Numbered from the stretch's first letter, positions 33,247 to 41,204 are shown. The stretch is DNA of 44,210 nucleotides from Cyanobacteria bacterium UBA6984 (GCA_002450015.1 DJYG01000001.1:1-44210); one strand, 5' to 3'. Program-made: numbers and translations. The notes: generated by a model from the sequence alone, not told the origin.

Positions 33247-33615
33247 ATGATACAACAAGAATCAAGATTAGTAGTAGCAGATAATACAGGTGCTAAAGAA
33301 TTATTGACAATCCGTGTTATGGGCAGCTCAAACAAAAAATTTGCAGGTGTTGGTGATGTTATCATTGCAACAGTAAAAGATGCAACTCCAAACATGACAG
33401 TAAAAAAATCAGAAGTTGTTAGAGCTGTTGTTGTAAGAACAAAAGCTGATATAAAACGTCAAGATGGTTCAGTAATCAGATTTGATGAAAATGCAGCAGT
33501 AATTATCAACAAAGACGGCAACCCTAGAGGAACACGTGTATTTGGACCTGTAGCAAGAGAGTTAAGGGACAAAAACTTTATGAAAATTGTTTCATTAGCT
33601 CCGGAAGTAATTTAG
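33247..33615 (+). CDS. rplN: 50S ribosomal protein L14 (122 aa)
   Basis: L14: MIQQESRLVVADNTGAKELL start, VIATVKDATPNM, and GTRVFGPVARELRDKNFMKI. Contacts the 30S subunit at bridge B8. Canonical length. Confidence 0.98.
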   Translation: MIQQESRLVVADNTGAKELLTIRVMGSSNKKFAGVGDVIIATVKDATPNMTVKKSEVVRAVVVRTKADIKRQDGSVIRFDENAAVIINKDGNPRGTRVFGPVARELRDKNFMKIVSLAPEVI

Positions 33616-33617
33616 TA

Positions 33618-33650
33618 TTTTACAAATAAAATTTACGTTGTAAAATAAAA
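33618..33650 (+). repeat. Small hairpin between rplN and rplX
   Basis: TATTTTACAA/TTGTAAAATA around a short loop, 2-35 bases after the rplN stop. It has no T-run, so it is not a good terminator; it may stabilise or process the transcript. Confidence 0.35.
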
Positions 33651-33683
33651 GTACAAAGAGAAAGATAGCCTAAGGAGATACAA

Positions 33684-34022
33684 ATGGCAGATAATAAGAA
33701 AAAATCTTTGCAAGTAAAAACAGGCGATAGAGTAATGGTTATCGCAGGTAAAGATAAAGGAAAAATCGGAAACGTAAAGAAAACTATGCCTTCTGAATCA
33801 AAAGTAATAGTAGAAGGTGCAAATATGGTAACAAAAGCACAAAAAGCTAATCCAATGGCAGGTACTCAAGGAGGATTAGTTAAAGTTGAAGCTCCTTTGA
33901 ATAACTCAAATGTTATGATAGTATGCCCTGCTTGTGAAAAAGTTACAAAAGTAAAACACGAAATGAAAGATGGAAAAAAAGTTCGTGTTTGTAAAAAATG
34001 CGGTGAACAGTTAGATGTATAG
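33684..34022 (+). CDS. rplX: 50S ribosomal protein L24 (112 aa)
   Basis: L24 with KOW motif near residues 10-40 (VKTGDRVMVIAGKDKGKIG), plus a C-terminal zinc ribbon C81-x2-C84...C103-x2-C106. It starts 50S assembly. AAGGAG upstream of the ATG. Bacterial L24 is often zinc-free; the C+ form here is found in Cyanobacteria and others. Confidence 0.96.
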   Translation: MADNKKKSLQVKTGDRVMVIAGKDKGKIGNVKKTMPSESKVIVEGANMVTKAQKANPMAGTQGGLVKVEAPLNNSNVMIVCPACEKVTKVKHEMKDGKKVRVCKKCGEQLDV

Positions 34023-34070
34023 TGCAAGATAATCTTGGCATGAAACCATCTTGAATAGAGGAAAAAGAAA

Positions 34071-34625
34071 ATGACAGTAACAAAAAGCTTAAAGAAAAAA
34101 TACGAAGAAGAAGTTAAAAAAGCATTAGTTGAAAAGTTCGGTTACAAGAATGATTTAACAATACCAAGACTACACAAAATAGTTTTAAACATGGGTGTTG
34201 GAGAAGCATCTCACAATACAAAAATTGCGGATGTAATCCAAGGTCAATTGACAAAAATTGCAGGTCAAAAAGCTGTTGTAACAAAAGCTAAAAAATCAAT
34301 TGCTACATTCAAATTAAGAGAAGGTATGCCGGTTGGTGCTATGGTTACATTACGTGGTGAAAGAATGTATGACTTTTTGCAAAAACTAATTTGTGTTGTT
34401 TTACCAAGAATTCGTGACTTCCGCGGTATAAGTGCAAAAAGTTTTGATGGTCGTGGAAATTACACATTAGGTTTAAAAGAACAAACTTTATTCCCTGAAA
34501 TTTCTTTTGAAGAAGTTGATTTGGTTAAAGGTATGAATGTTTCAGTTATTACAACTGCTAATACTGATGAAGAAGCAAGAGAATTGCTAAGATTATTAGG
34601 TATGCCATTTAAAGGCTTGAAATAG
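34071..34625 (+). CDS. rplE: 50S ribosomal protein L5 (184 aa)
   Basis: L5: IPRLHKIVLNMGVGEAS, GQKAVVTKAKKSIATFKLREG (split at KKS), MYDFLQKL and the IRDFRGISAKSFDGRGNYTLG region. Binds 5S rRNA with L18 and L25. A CAAGAT/ATCTTG hairpin sits in the gap before it. Confidence 0.98.
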   Translation: MTVTKSLKKKYEEEVKKALVEKFGYKNDLTIPRLHKIVLNMGVGEASHNTKIADVIQGQLTKIAGQKAVVTKAKKSIATFKLREGMPVGAMVTLRGERMYDFLQKLICVVLPRIRDFRGISAKSFDGRGNYTLGLKEQTLFPEISFEEVDLVKGMNVSVITTANTDEEARELLRLLGMPFKGLK

Positions 34626-34657
34626 TAAATAAGTACTAAATTATAAAGGAGAAATTC

Positions 34658-34864
34658 ATGGCTAAAAAAGCGATGATGAACAAAGAAGCTAAAAGAGAAG
34701 CGCTTGCTGCTCAAGGTAAATATCCAAAGGTAAGACTACACAATAGATGTAGCATTTGCGGTCGTCCTCACGGTTTCCACAGAGATTTTGGTCTTTGCAG
34801 AATCTGTTTGAGAAAAATGGCTCACCAAGGGTTATTACCTGGAGTTACAAAAGCTAGTTGGTAA
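34658..34864 (+). CDS. rpsN: 30S ribosomal protein S14, zinc form (68 aa)
   Basis: Type Z S14, with zinc cysteines C31, C34, C47 and C50 (CSICGRPHG, CRIC). N-terminal extension makes it slightly longer than the usual 61 aa. AAGGAG upstream. It is followed by a strong terminator, unlike the normal spc operon where rpsH follows directly. Confidence 0.96.
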   Translation: MAKKAMMNKEAKREALAAQGKYPKVRLHNRCSICGRPHGFHRDFGLCRICLRKMAHQGLLPGVTKASW

Positions 34865-34888
34865 TTTTAGATTTTTGTTTGTTAAACA

Positions 34889-34917
34889 AGAGAGGTTCAT
34901 TTTTTGAACCTCTCTTT
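34889..34917 (+). terminator. Terminator after rpsN
   Basis: 11-bp perfect stem AGAGAGGTTCA/TGAACCTCTCT (34889-34899, 34905-34915), loop of five T, then TT. It would end the S10-L5-S14 transcript before the inserted pilin gene. Confidence 0.85.
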
Positions 34918-35010
34918 AATATTAAGTTTTATAAAAAATATTTATATTTTGAATTGTGCCTAAATAATTGAAATACAGCTTTATAAATTTACAAAAAATT
35001 ATTTGAGGGA

Positions 35011-35039
35011 TTGAAAGAATGTAAAAAATTTGTTATCCT
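35011..35039 (+). promoter_or_regulatory. Promoter of prepilin D
   Basis: TTGAAA (35011-35016) and TATCCT (35034-35039), 17-bp spacer, 38 bp before ATG 35078, which has AAAGGAG upstream. Confidence 0.6.
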
Positions 35040-35077
35040 GTAAGTAGTATATTCTGAATAGTTTTAAAGGAGTTTAT

Positions 35078-36082
35078 ATGAGCAAAAAGATTAGTAAAAA
35101 GGCATTTACTTTGGTTGAAACTCTTATAATGGTTGCAGTTGTTGGTATTATTGCAGTTATTACAGTTGTTAGTTTGAAAAATATGAGCCCAGATAAGGAT
35201 GCTGTTTTAGTTAGAAAAGCTTATACTGAAATGTCAAAAGCGGTTTCCGCACTTGTAAATGATGAACAATTATATCCATCTGCAAAAGTTGCTTATAATT
35301 TTAAAGATAATGGGTTAAACGATATTATTTTACACTCTATTGCAGCTAATCAGGAAGAATACTGGAATCCGAATGATTTGAATGTTAACTCATGTTTAGG
35401 GCATGTCCCAGACAATAGCAGCAAATCATCAAGTGATGTCAACTGGCAGGCGGCTGATGATTGTCATGGTACTAGTATTGAAACCCTATGTTTAAGTAAA
35501 GGTGGTCATATGGATTATAACACTTGTACTTGTTTTGAGCCTGATAACTCATCTAATTCACCGAGTTCATCTAATTTCCCAAGTTCATCTAATTCTTCAA
35601 ATTCATCTAATGTAACACCCGAAAGTGGTTCTGATCCTGGGAATGTTGACATTACAACCAGCAGCGCCAGTGTAAGTTCAGGGCTGTCTGGCGGTGACTT
35701 AGGCGGACTCACAAGCAATTTAAAATCAGCTTCAAATGTGCTGGGGGATAACACTGTTCGAAACGGTGCAAGTGCATATAATTCCAGTAACAAATTTGCA
35801 TATAATTTTGCAAAACTTTTTGATACAAGAAGTTCAAGTTGCAGCGGTAATTATTGTAAATTTACAACACCTGACGGCATGGCTTGGAAAGTAACTGATA
35901 ATTTCAGAAATGGCGGTGGAAATGCTAGTATAGATGTAGATATTTATAATAATGGTAAAGATGCAAATACATATTATTTCCAAGTTGACGCAGGTGGCAA
36001 AATATCAATAGATGGCAATAAATCAACAGCAGCTAAAGCAAGAAGATATTTAAGTTCAAGAAAAATGACAAAATCAAAATGA
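35078..36082 (+). CDS. Type IV prepilin-like protein D (334 aa)
   Basis: Divergent member of the prepilin group. The short basic leader MSKKISKKA is cut before FTLVE (Glu at mature +5), followed by a hydrophobic helix (LIMVAVVGIIAVITVV). The ectodomain has a Cys-rich central region (HMDYNTCTC near 148) and a Ser/Asn-rich linker (about 154-180) coded by an 18-bp tandem repeat. The C-terminal domain carries SSCSGNYCKFTTPDGMAW and VDIYNNGKDANTYYF, the pattern of Gastranaerophilales pilin-like proteins. It sits between rpsN and rpsH with its own promoter and terminator, in ordinary local codon usage. It may be a minor pilin or adhesin; low-complexity spacer suggests a surface-exposed stalk. Confidence 0.85.
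   Translation: MSKKISKKAFTLVETLIMVAVVGIIAVITVVSLKNMSPDKDAVLVRKAYTEMSKAVSALVNDEQLYPSAKVAYNFKDNGLNDIILHSIAANQEEYWNPNDLNVNSCLGHVPDNSSKSSSDVNWQAADDCHGTSIETLCLSKGGHMDYNTCTCFEPDNSSNSPSSSNFPSSSNSSNSSNVTPESGSDPGNVDITTSSASVSSGLSGGDLGGLTSNLKSASNVLGDNTVRNGASAYNSSNKFAYNFAKLFDTRSSSCSGNYCKFTTPDGMAWKVTDNFRNGGGNASIDVDIYNNGKDANTYYFQVDAGGKISIDGNKSTAAKARRYLSSRKMTKSK
35549..35611 (+). repeat. 18-bp tandem repeat in prepilin D
   Basis: Three and a half imperfect units (35549-35566, 35567-35584, 35585-35602, part to 35611), each starting TCATCTAATT and coding a six-residue S-S-N-x-x-S unit. In-frame slippage here could vary the linker length. Confidence 0.8.
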
Positions 36083-36100
36083 ATATAGTTTAAACATAAG

Positions 36101-36127
36101 AGGTGGTTGCATTGCAGCCACTTTTTG
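36101..36127 (+). terminator. Terminator after prepilin D
   Basis: GTGGTTGC/GCAGCCAC hairpin (36103-36110, 36114-36121, one G-T) with ATT loop and five T. Closes the pilin cassette. Confidence 0.85.
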
Positions 36128-36149
36128 TTAAGTATTTTTTTATTAATAC

Positions 36150-36178
36150 TTGTATTATAAATATTTTTGTTTTAGAAT
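36150..36178 (+). promoter_or_regulatory. Promoter of rpsH-rplF-rplR
   Basis: TTGTAT (36150-36155) and TAGAAT (36173-36178) with a 17-bp spacer. A structured leader of about 120 nt follows before the rpsH ATG. Confidence 0.6.
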
Positions 36179-36184
36179 AATTAT

Positions 36185-36306
36185 GTTAAATGTCTAACTA
36201 CCGAAGGACGCTTTAGTATGAGCAACAATTAGTTCGGCAAGAGACGAGTAGAATGGATACTGCATGGCAGATGTCGTGTAAGTCCGCAAGAGAAAAGGAA
36301 AAAAGA
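36185..36306 (+). promoter_or_regulatory. Structured leader of rpsH
   Basis: An outer CTAC/GTAG pairing (about 36200-36253) encloses CCGAA/TTCGG (about 36203-36236), with further small pairings, before AAGGAAAAAAG and the ATG. E. coli S8 represses the spc operon by binding mRNA at rplE; a displaced autoregulatory site for S8 is possible here, but I could not match the known S8 consensus. Confidence 0.35.
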
Positions 36307-36702
36307 ATGAACACAGATCCGATAGCAGATATGCTAACTCGCATCAGAAATGCAAACATGGTTTCACATGAAACAGTTGAAATTCCTGCTTCAAAATTAA
36401 AAGTGGAATTGGCAAAATTGTTAAAATCAGAAGGTTTTATTGCAGATTACGCAGTTGATGAGTCTGCAAAATTTAAAAAAATCGTTGTAACTTTAAAATA
36501 TGACGAAAAACACAAACCTGTAATTACAAACTTACAAAGAGTATCAACTCCGGGTTTGAAAACATACAGCAAATCAAAAAACTTACCAAAAGTTTTAGGC
36601 GGTATGGGTGTAGCAGTTATTTCAACAAGCAAAGGTTTAATGTCTGATAGAAAAGCTCGTAAAGAAAACCTTGGCGGTGAAATTCTTTGCTACGTCTGGT
36701 AG
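36307..36702 (+). CDS. rpsH: 30S ribosomal protein S8 (131 aa)
   Basis: S8: starts MNTDPIADMLTRIRNAN, has the TPGLRVY-equivalent TPGLKTY and the C-terminal STSKGLMSDRKARKENLGGE block (split at SDRKA). Start 36307 is chosen over an upstream in-frame ATG (36253) that would add non-family residues. Its stop codon lies inside the first copy of a 33-nt direct repeat. Confidence 0.98.
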   Translation: MNTDPIADMLTRIRNANMVSHETVEIPASKLKVELAKLLKSEGFIADYAVDESAKFKKIVVTLKYDEKHKPVITNLQRVSTPGLKTYSKSKNLPKVLGGMGVAVISTSKGLMSDRKARKENLGGEILCYVW

Positions 36703-36843
36703 CGGATTTGCGTACGTATTGAGCGAAGCGAAATTCGGATAGCGAGGAAAATGAGCCGACCGAGCGGAGCTCAAAGGCGAAACATTCCGAGCGTGGAGCA
36801 AATCCAAGAGAGCGGATTTGCGTACGTATTAAGCGGAGCGAAA
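36701..36843 (+). repeat. Direct and inverted repeat element between rpsH and rplF
   Basis: AGCGGATTTGCGTACGTATT occurs exactly at 36701-36720 and 36811-36830, extending to about 33 nt with two mismatches (adding GAGCGAAGCGAAA versus AAGCGGAGCGAAA), period 110. Within the unit GGATTTGC (36704-36711) pairs with GCAAATCC (36798-36805), and smaller GAGC/GCTC and TCGG/CCGA stems sit inside. GC is well above the surrounding genes. It resembles the element at 8179-8291 in its GATTTGCG/GCAAATC pairing. The first copy includes the rpsH stop codon. Confidence 0.7.
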
Positions 36844-36924
36844 ATTAAAAATCTAAAATTATTAAGAGTATAATTGGTAGAAAAACTCTTAAAGTTATAA
36901 TTTATACCATAAGGAGAAATGAAA

Positions 36925-37464
36925 ATGTCAAGAATTGGTAAATTACCTATAGAAATTCCACAAGGTGTGGAAGTAAAAGTTGAAGGTCAAACAGTTACGG
37001 CAAAAGGACCAAAAGGAACTGAAACAGTGGAAGTTAGACCTGAATTAACAGTAAAAGTTGAAGATAATCACGTTTTAGTATTAACAAATAATGACGAAAG
37101 AAAAACAAATGCTTTACACGGTTTAACAAGAACACTTGTTGCAAATGCTGTTAAAGGTGTTAAAGATGGTTTTGAAAAGAAATTAGAAATCAACGGTGTT
37201 GGTTATCGTGCAGCAATGGAAGGTACAAAATTAAATATGGCTTTAGGGTATTCTCACCCTGTTGTAATTGAACCACCTGCAGGAATCACAATTGCAGTTG
37301 AAGCTAATACAAAAATTACTGTATCAGGTACTAATAAACAAATGGTTGGTGATGTTGCAGCTTTAATTAGAAGCAAACGTGAACCTGAAGTTTATAAAGG
37401 AAAAGGTATTAAATACGAAGGCGAATATATCAGACGTAAAGCTGGTAAAGCCGGTAAGAAATAA
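36925..37464 (+). CDS. rplF: 50S ribosomal protein L6 (179 aa)
   Basis: L6: MSRIGKLPIEIPQGV start, two L6 domains, and the C-terminal VYKGKGIKYEGE then IRRKAGKAGKK. ATG 36925 lies eight bases from AAGGAG; the ATG at 36919 is only two bases away from it and is rejected. Confidence 0.98.
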   Translation: MSRIGKLPIEIPQGVEVKVEGQTVTAKGPKGTETVEVRPELTVKVEDNHVLVLTNNDERKTNALHGLTRTLVANAVKGVKDGFEKKLEINGVGYRAAMEGTKLNMALGYSHPVVIEPPAGITIAVEANTKITVSGTNKQMVGDVAALIRSKREPEVYKGKGIKYEGEYIRRKAGKAGKK

Positions 37465-37580
37465 TGCATAAGCCGATGTTCCGTAACACGCACGGCGACA
37501 TCTAAATCTAAATTATCACATTAGTAGCCCGCATAAACCCTTGATTGTTTCAAGAAGGTTTGGGTAAAGGAGAAAGTAAA
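37465..37580 (+). promoter_or_regulatory. Hairpins between rplF and rplR
   Basis: GATGT...CCGT/ACGG...ACATC (about 37476-37502) and AAACC-CTTGA/TCAAG-GGTTT (about 37535-37561), the second just before the rplR AAGGAG site. A role in rplR translation is possible but unproven. Confidence 0.4.
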
Positions 37581-37949
37581 ATGATTAAACAAGAAATTAG
37601 AAAACCAAAAGTACAAAAAAGACATCAATCAATCAGAGTGAAAGTTTCAGGTACAACTGAATTTCCAAGATTGGCTGTATATAGAAGTACAAAACATATT
37701 TATGCTCAATTGATTGATGATGAAAAACATGTTACAGTATGTTCAGCATCTTCTTTGGATAAAGATTTGAAAGAACAATTGAAACATGGTGGAAATATAG
37801 AAGCTGCAAAAGTGGTTGGTGAAGCAATTGCTAAAAAAGCTTTAAAAGCCGGTGTTGAATGTGTTGTATTTGACAGAGGCGGATTTTTGTACCACGGCAG
37901 AATTCAAGCACTTGCTGAAGCTGCAAGAGAAGCAGGATTACAATTCTAG
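37581..37949 (+). CDS. rplR: 50S ribosomal protein L18 (122 aa)
   Basis: L18: KVQKRHQSIRVKVSGT, RLAVYRSTKHIYAQLID, and the C-terminal FDRGGFLYHGRIQALAEAAREAG region (split at YHGR). Binds 5S rRNA. Start at 37581 follows AAAGGAG; an in-frame ATG at 37545 lies in the hairpin region and adds non-family residues. The cluster ends here: rpsE does not follow. Confidence 0.97.
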   Translation: MIKQEIRKPKVQKRHQSIRVKVSGTTEFPRLAVYRSTKHIYAQLIDDEKHVTVCSASSLDKDLKEQLKHGGNIEAAKVVGEAIAKKALKAGVECVVFDRGGFLYHGRIQALAEAAREAGLQF

Positions 37950-37968
37950 TCAAAATAGGATATAAATT

Positions 37969-38003
37969 AAAAAGACATTCATGAAAAAATGAATGTCTTT
38001 TTT
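37969..38003. terminator. Bidirectional terminator after rplR
   Basis: AAAAAGACATTCAT/ATGAATGTCTTTTT stem with a five-base A loop, T-run on both strands. It marks the downstream end of the ribosomal cluster and serves the minus-strand gene ending at 38004. Confidence 0.88.
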
Positions 38004-38474
38004 TTATCTAAAAAAATCCTTTGTAATTCTTGAAATAGCAGCAATAACATCATCTACAAGACTGAAAGCAGAATTGGCAACGTGTGCAATTCTTACGGAA
38101 TGTTTAAGTATTTTGCCCGCTTGAAGAATTCCTATTGCTGAAAGAGCAATATCAAAAATTCTACCGCCAATTAATTTAATAATTTGTTCCTTTTCTTCTG
38201 TTTTAGTTGCTTTTCTGTAATTTGCTATAAGTATATATATTTCATATATCGCCTTTATAACAGCAAACAGTGCAAATACACCAATTATTAGCCAAGTAAT
38301 ATAATATGTTTTTTGATTTGAGCAAAGGTATATTAATAATACAAGTATAATACAAACGCTTAACAAGTTTTCAATTATCGATTTTGCAAGAACTTTTAGT
38401 CCTTCTTTATAAAATCCATAAATAAGCAGTTTTATTATATACAGACAATTAAACCAAATTTGCATATAATTCAA
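38004..38474 (-). CDS. Membrane protein of unknown function (156 aa)
   Basis: No family recognised. Two strong membrane segments near residues 36-51 and 58-83, a basic cytoplasmic-type loop, and an amphipathic C-terminus. The start overlaps the gcvPA 3' end by 26 nt; an internal Met four residues in is an alternative. It occupies the place where gcvPB is usually found after gcvPA. A glycine-cleavage role is not supported by sequence. Confidence 0.6.
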   Translation of the reverse strand: MNYMQIWFNCLYIIKLLIYGFYKEGLKVLAKSIIENLLSVCIILVLLIYLCSNQKTYYITWLIIGVFALFAVIKAIYEIYILIANYRKATKTEEKEQIIKLIGGRIFDIALSAIGILQAGKILKHSVRIAHVANSAFSLVDDVIAAISRITKDFFR

Positions 38475-39696
38475 TTTCTTCTTGAGTATTCATTTCTGTC
38501 GTGCATACTAAAACAGTCTTTTCATCAATCTTGTAGCCGCCAATAATGTTATTTGCTTTAAGTTTATCTAATAATTTATCTGCGTATTCGACTTCTATCA
38601 AAAATTCATTATAAAAATCTTTAGAAAGGACTTTAATACCTTTATCTTGAAGTTTTTTAGCAAGTTCATGTGCATTTTTGCTTGAAAGGTAACTTGCCTG
38701 TTTAAATCCTTTCTCTCCAAGCAGGCTTAAATAAACAGTAGCACAAAGTGCGATTAGTGCTTGATTAGAACAAATATTACTTGTAGCTTTTTCACGTTTA
38801 ATATGTTGCTCTCTGGTTTGAATTGTTAATGTAAAAGCTTGATTACCCTCTGCATCAAGTGTTCTACCTGCAAGCCTACCGGGTAATTGGCGCATAAATT
38901 TTTCTTTGCATGCCATAAAACCTGCATGAGGTCCACCAAATGACATAGGAATCCCGAGAGGCTGAATATCTCCAACGACAATGTCTGCACCATATTCAGA
39001 TGGTGGTTTTAATAGTGCTAATGATGAAATATCTGTAATAACGATTAAAAGACAATCTTCAATTTTATTAATTTCTTTTATTTCGCCATAAAAATTTGGA
39101 TTTTGAATTAAAATACCTGCGTACTCTTGAGTATTTTCAGGTATTTTATCAAACATTTCAAGTTCAATATCATTTGCCCAGGCATAAGTTTGTATAACTT
39201 TAATGTATTCAGGATTTATTGTATCTGAAATTAGAACTTTATTCTTTTTAGATATTCTTTTTGCCATAATTACAGCTTCTGCCGCAGCAGTAGCTCCATC
39301 ATATACCGAGGCATTAGAAACATCCATACCTGTTAATCTGCAAATCATTGTTTGAAATTCGTACATAACTTGTAGTGTACCTTGCGAAATTTCAGGTTGA
39401 TATGGTGTATATGCGGTTAAAAATTCAAATCTTTCCGCAATTTGACTTATTGCAGCAGGAATAAATTTGTTATATGTTCCTGCACCTATAAAATACGTAT
39501 AATCAGAATTATTTTTTTTAGCAAGAGATTTTATATATTTTTGAGTTTGCATTTCATTTAAGGCTTCCGGTAGATTTAGTGAGCCTAATCTTGCTTTTTC
39601 AGGTATTTGAGAAAATAATTCTTCAATACAACTTTTTGAAATACTATCAAGCATTTCTTTTTTATCTTTTTCGTTTATTGCTGAAAAATTTATCAT
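38449..39696 (-). CDS. gcvPA: Glycine dehydrogenase (decarboxylating) subunit 1 (415 aa)
   Basis: N-terminal half of the P-protein. GcvPA motifs: IPEKARLGSLNLPEAL, GAGTYNKFIPAAI, YTPYQPEISQGTLQVMYEFQ (split at ISQG) and YDGATAAAEA. In the two-subunit form GcvPB carries the PLP lysine, so this protein alone cannot decarboxylate glycine. No gcvPB is found in the window. Start overlaps the gcvH stop by one base. Confidence 0.96.
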   Translation of the reverse strand: MINFSAINEKDKKEMLDSISKSCIEELFSQIPEKARLGSLNLPEALNEMQTQKYIKSLAKKNNSDYTYFIGAGTYNKFIPAAISQIAERFEFLTAYTPYQPEISQGTLQVMYEFQTMICRLTGMDVSNASVYDGATAAAEAVIMAKRISKKNKVLISDTINPEYIKVIQTYAWANDIELEMFDKIPENTQEYAGILIQNPNFYGEIKEINKIEDCLLIVITDISSLALLKPPSEYGADIVVGDIQPLGIPMSFGGPHAGFMACKEKFMRQLPGRLAGRTLDAEGNQAFTLTIQTREQHIKREKATSNICSNQALIALCATVYLSLLGEKGFKQASYLSSKNAHELAKKLQDKGIKVLSKDFYNEFLIEVEYADKLLDKLKANNIIGGYKIDEKTVLVCTTEMNTQEEIELYANLV

Positions 39697-40079
39697 TATT
39701 GCACTTCTTCTTTGTAATCTTTGTATTCTTTTAAATCTGAAAGTTCCAAATCATCACCTGTAAATTCTATTTTTACAAGCCAGCCGTTTTCGTATGGGCT
39801 TTCATTTAGTATTTCAGGTGAATTTACGACCAAATCATTTACTTCTAAAATTGTTCCTGATACAGGCATATAAATTTCAGATGCAGCTTTAACTGATTCT
39901 ACCGTTGCAAAAACTTCTCCTTTTTCAAAGCTTGAACCAACTTCAGGCAATTCTAAAAATACAATATCTCCAAGTTGTTCTACTGCATAATCAGTCAGGC
40001 CTATTGTATAATTTTTGTCTTCATTTTCCAATAAGTATTCGTGTGTTTTTGCACATAAAATAGATTCTGTTATTGTCAT
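39696..40079 (-). CDS. gcvH: Glycine cleavage system H protein (127 aa)
   Basis: Lipoyl carrier of the glycine cleavage system. Lipoyl lysine K64 lies in the ESVKA motif (TVESVKAASEIYMPVSG), with YTIGLTDYAVEQLGDIV upstream. Overlaps its neighbours by one base on both sides. Confidence 0.96.
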   Translation of the reverse strand: MTITESILCAKTHEYLLENEDKNYTIGLTDYAVEQLGDIVFLELPEVGSSFEKGEVFATVESVKAASEIYMPVSGTILEVNDLVVNSPEILNESPYENGWLVKIEFTGDDLELSDLKEYKDYKEEVQ

Positions 40080-41182
40080 TAGTTCTCCTTATGGTTGTGT
40101 TTTGTAACAAAAGGTTTTTTAACGATTATTGCGTCGTGTAGCTTTTCTCTAATCATAACTTGTAATGATGAGCCTATTTTTAATTCTTCCAAATTTTTTA
40201 TGTATCCGAGAGCAATATTTTCGTTTAATGTTGGTGAAAATCCTCCGCTTGTAATATTTCCTATTTTTTCACCATTGTAATAAATTTCGTGTTCGTGTCT
40301 TGGTATTGCACGTGACAGCATTTTTATACCAATTAATTTTTTATCTGTTCCTTTTTGGATTTGATTAATTATAATATTTTTACCATTATAATTCTCAGTT
40401 TTATCTTTTGGAATTGACCAGGAAAGTCCGGCTTCTATTGGTGTTGTATTTTCGTTCAGGTCGTTTCCATATAAATGGAGTGCAGCTTCAAGTCTTAATG
40501 TATCTCTTGCGCCTAGTCCTATTGGCATTATAGAAAATTCGCTGCCTTCATCAAGTAGTAAATTCCACATTTTTACAACGTCTTTGTTTTTAATTAAAAT
40601 TTCAAAGCCATCTTCGCCTGTGTAACCTGTTCTTGAAACCATAACTTGCATATTTTTTAATGTAGTTTCTTTTATTGTAAAAAATTCTTGTTCTATGTTA
40701 TAACCTATTTTTTTTAAAAGATTTATTGCTTTTGGTCCTTGTACTGCAAGTAATGAATAATTATGTGATTGGTTATCAATATATATGTCAAAATTAATGC
40801 TATTTCTTATAAACCAGTTTATATCTTCGTCAATTCTTGATGCATTTACAATTAACAAATATTTTTCATCTTCCAATTTGTAAATAATTAAATCATCAAT
40901 AAGACCACCATTAAGGTTTGTTAGCTGGCAATATACGGCTTTTGAATTATATAATTTTGAAATATCTTGAGGAACTATTTTATTTAAAAATTTTAAAGAA
41001 TCTTTGCCTGTGACAAAAACCTCTCCCATGTGTGAAACATCAAATAATCCAACATTTTTACGTACATTTTTGTGTTCTTCAATAATTGATTTGTATTGTA
41101 CAGGCATACTCCAACCTGCAAAATCAACCATTTTTGCCCCAAGTTGAATATGTTTGTCGTGTAATAATGTTTCTTTTACCAT
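40079..41182 (-). CDS. gcvT: Glycine cleavage system T protein, aminomethyltransferase (367 aa)
   Basis: Transfers the aminomethyl group of lipoyl-GcvH to THF, releasing ammonia. GcvT motifs include MVDFAGWSMPVQY, GLFDVSHMGE, a GARDTLRLEAALHLYG block and the C-terminal GNITSGGFSP. It heads the operon gcvT-gcvH-gcvPA. No glycine riboswitch is seen in the 129-bp divergent gap with pilT. Confidence 0.97.
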   Translation of the reverse strand: MVKETLLHDKHIQLGAKMVDFAGWSMPVQYKSIIEEHKNVRKNVGLFDVSHMGEVFVTGKDSLKFLNKIVPQDISKLYNSKAVYCQLTNLNGGLIDDLIIYKLEDEKYLLIVNASRIDEDINWFIRNSINFDIYIDNQSHNYSLLAVQGPKAINLLKKIGYNIEQEFFTIKETTLKNMQVMVSRTGYTGEDGFEILIKNKDVVKMWNLLLDEGSEFSIMPIGLGARDTLRLEAALHLYGNDLNENTTPIEAGLSWSIPKDKTENYNGKNIIINQIQKGTDKKLIGIKMLSRAIPRHEHEIYYNGEKIGNITSGGFSPTLNENIALGYIKNLEELKIGSSLQVMIREKLHDAIIVKKPFVTKHNHKEN

Positions 41183-41204
41183 TTTGTTCCCCTACCAATA
41201 CAGA

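Noticed and set aside
35515..35793. Antisense 92-aa reading frame opposite prepilin D
   Set aside because: It is a shadow of the Ser-rich tandem repeat, giving low-complexity Leu/Glu/Asp units, without a ribosome site.
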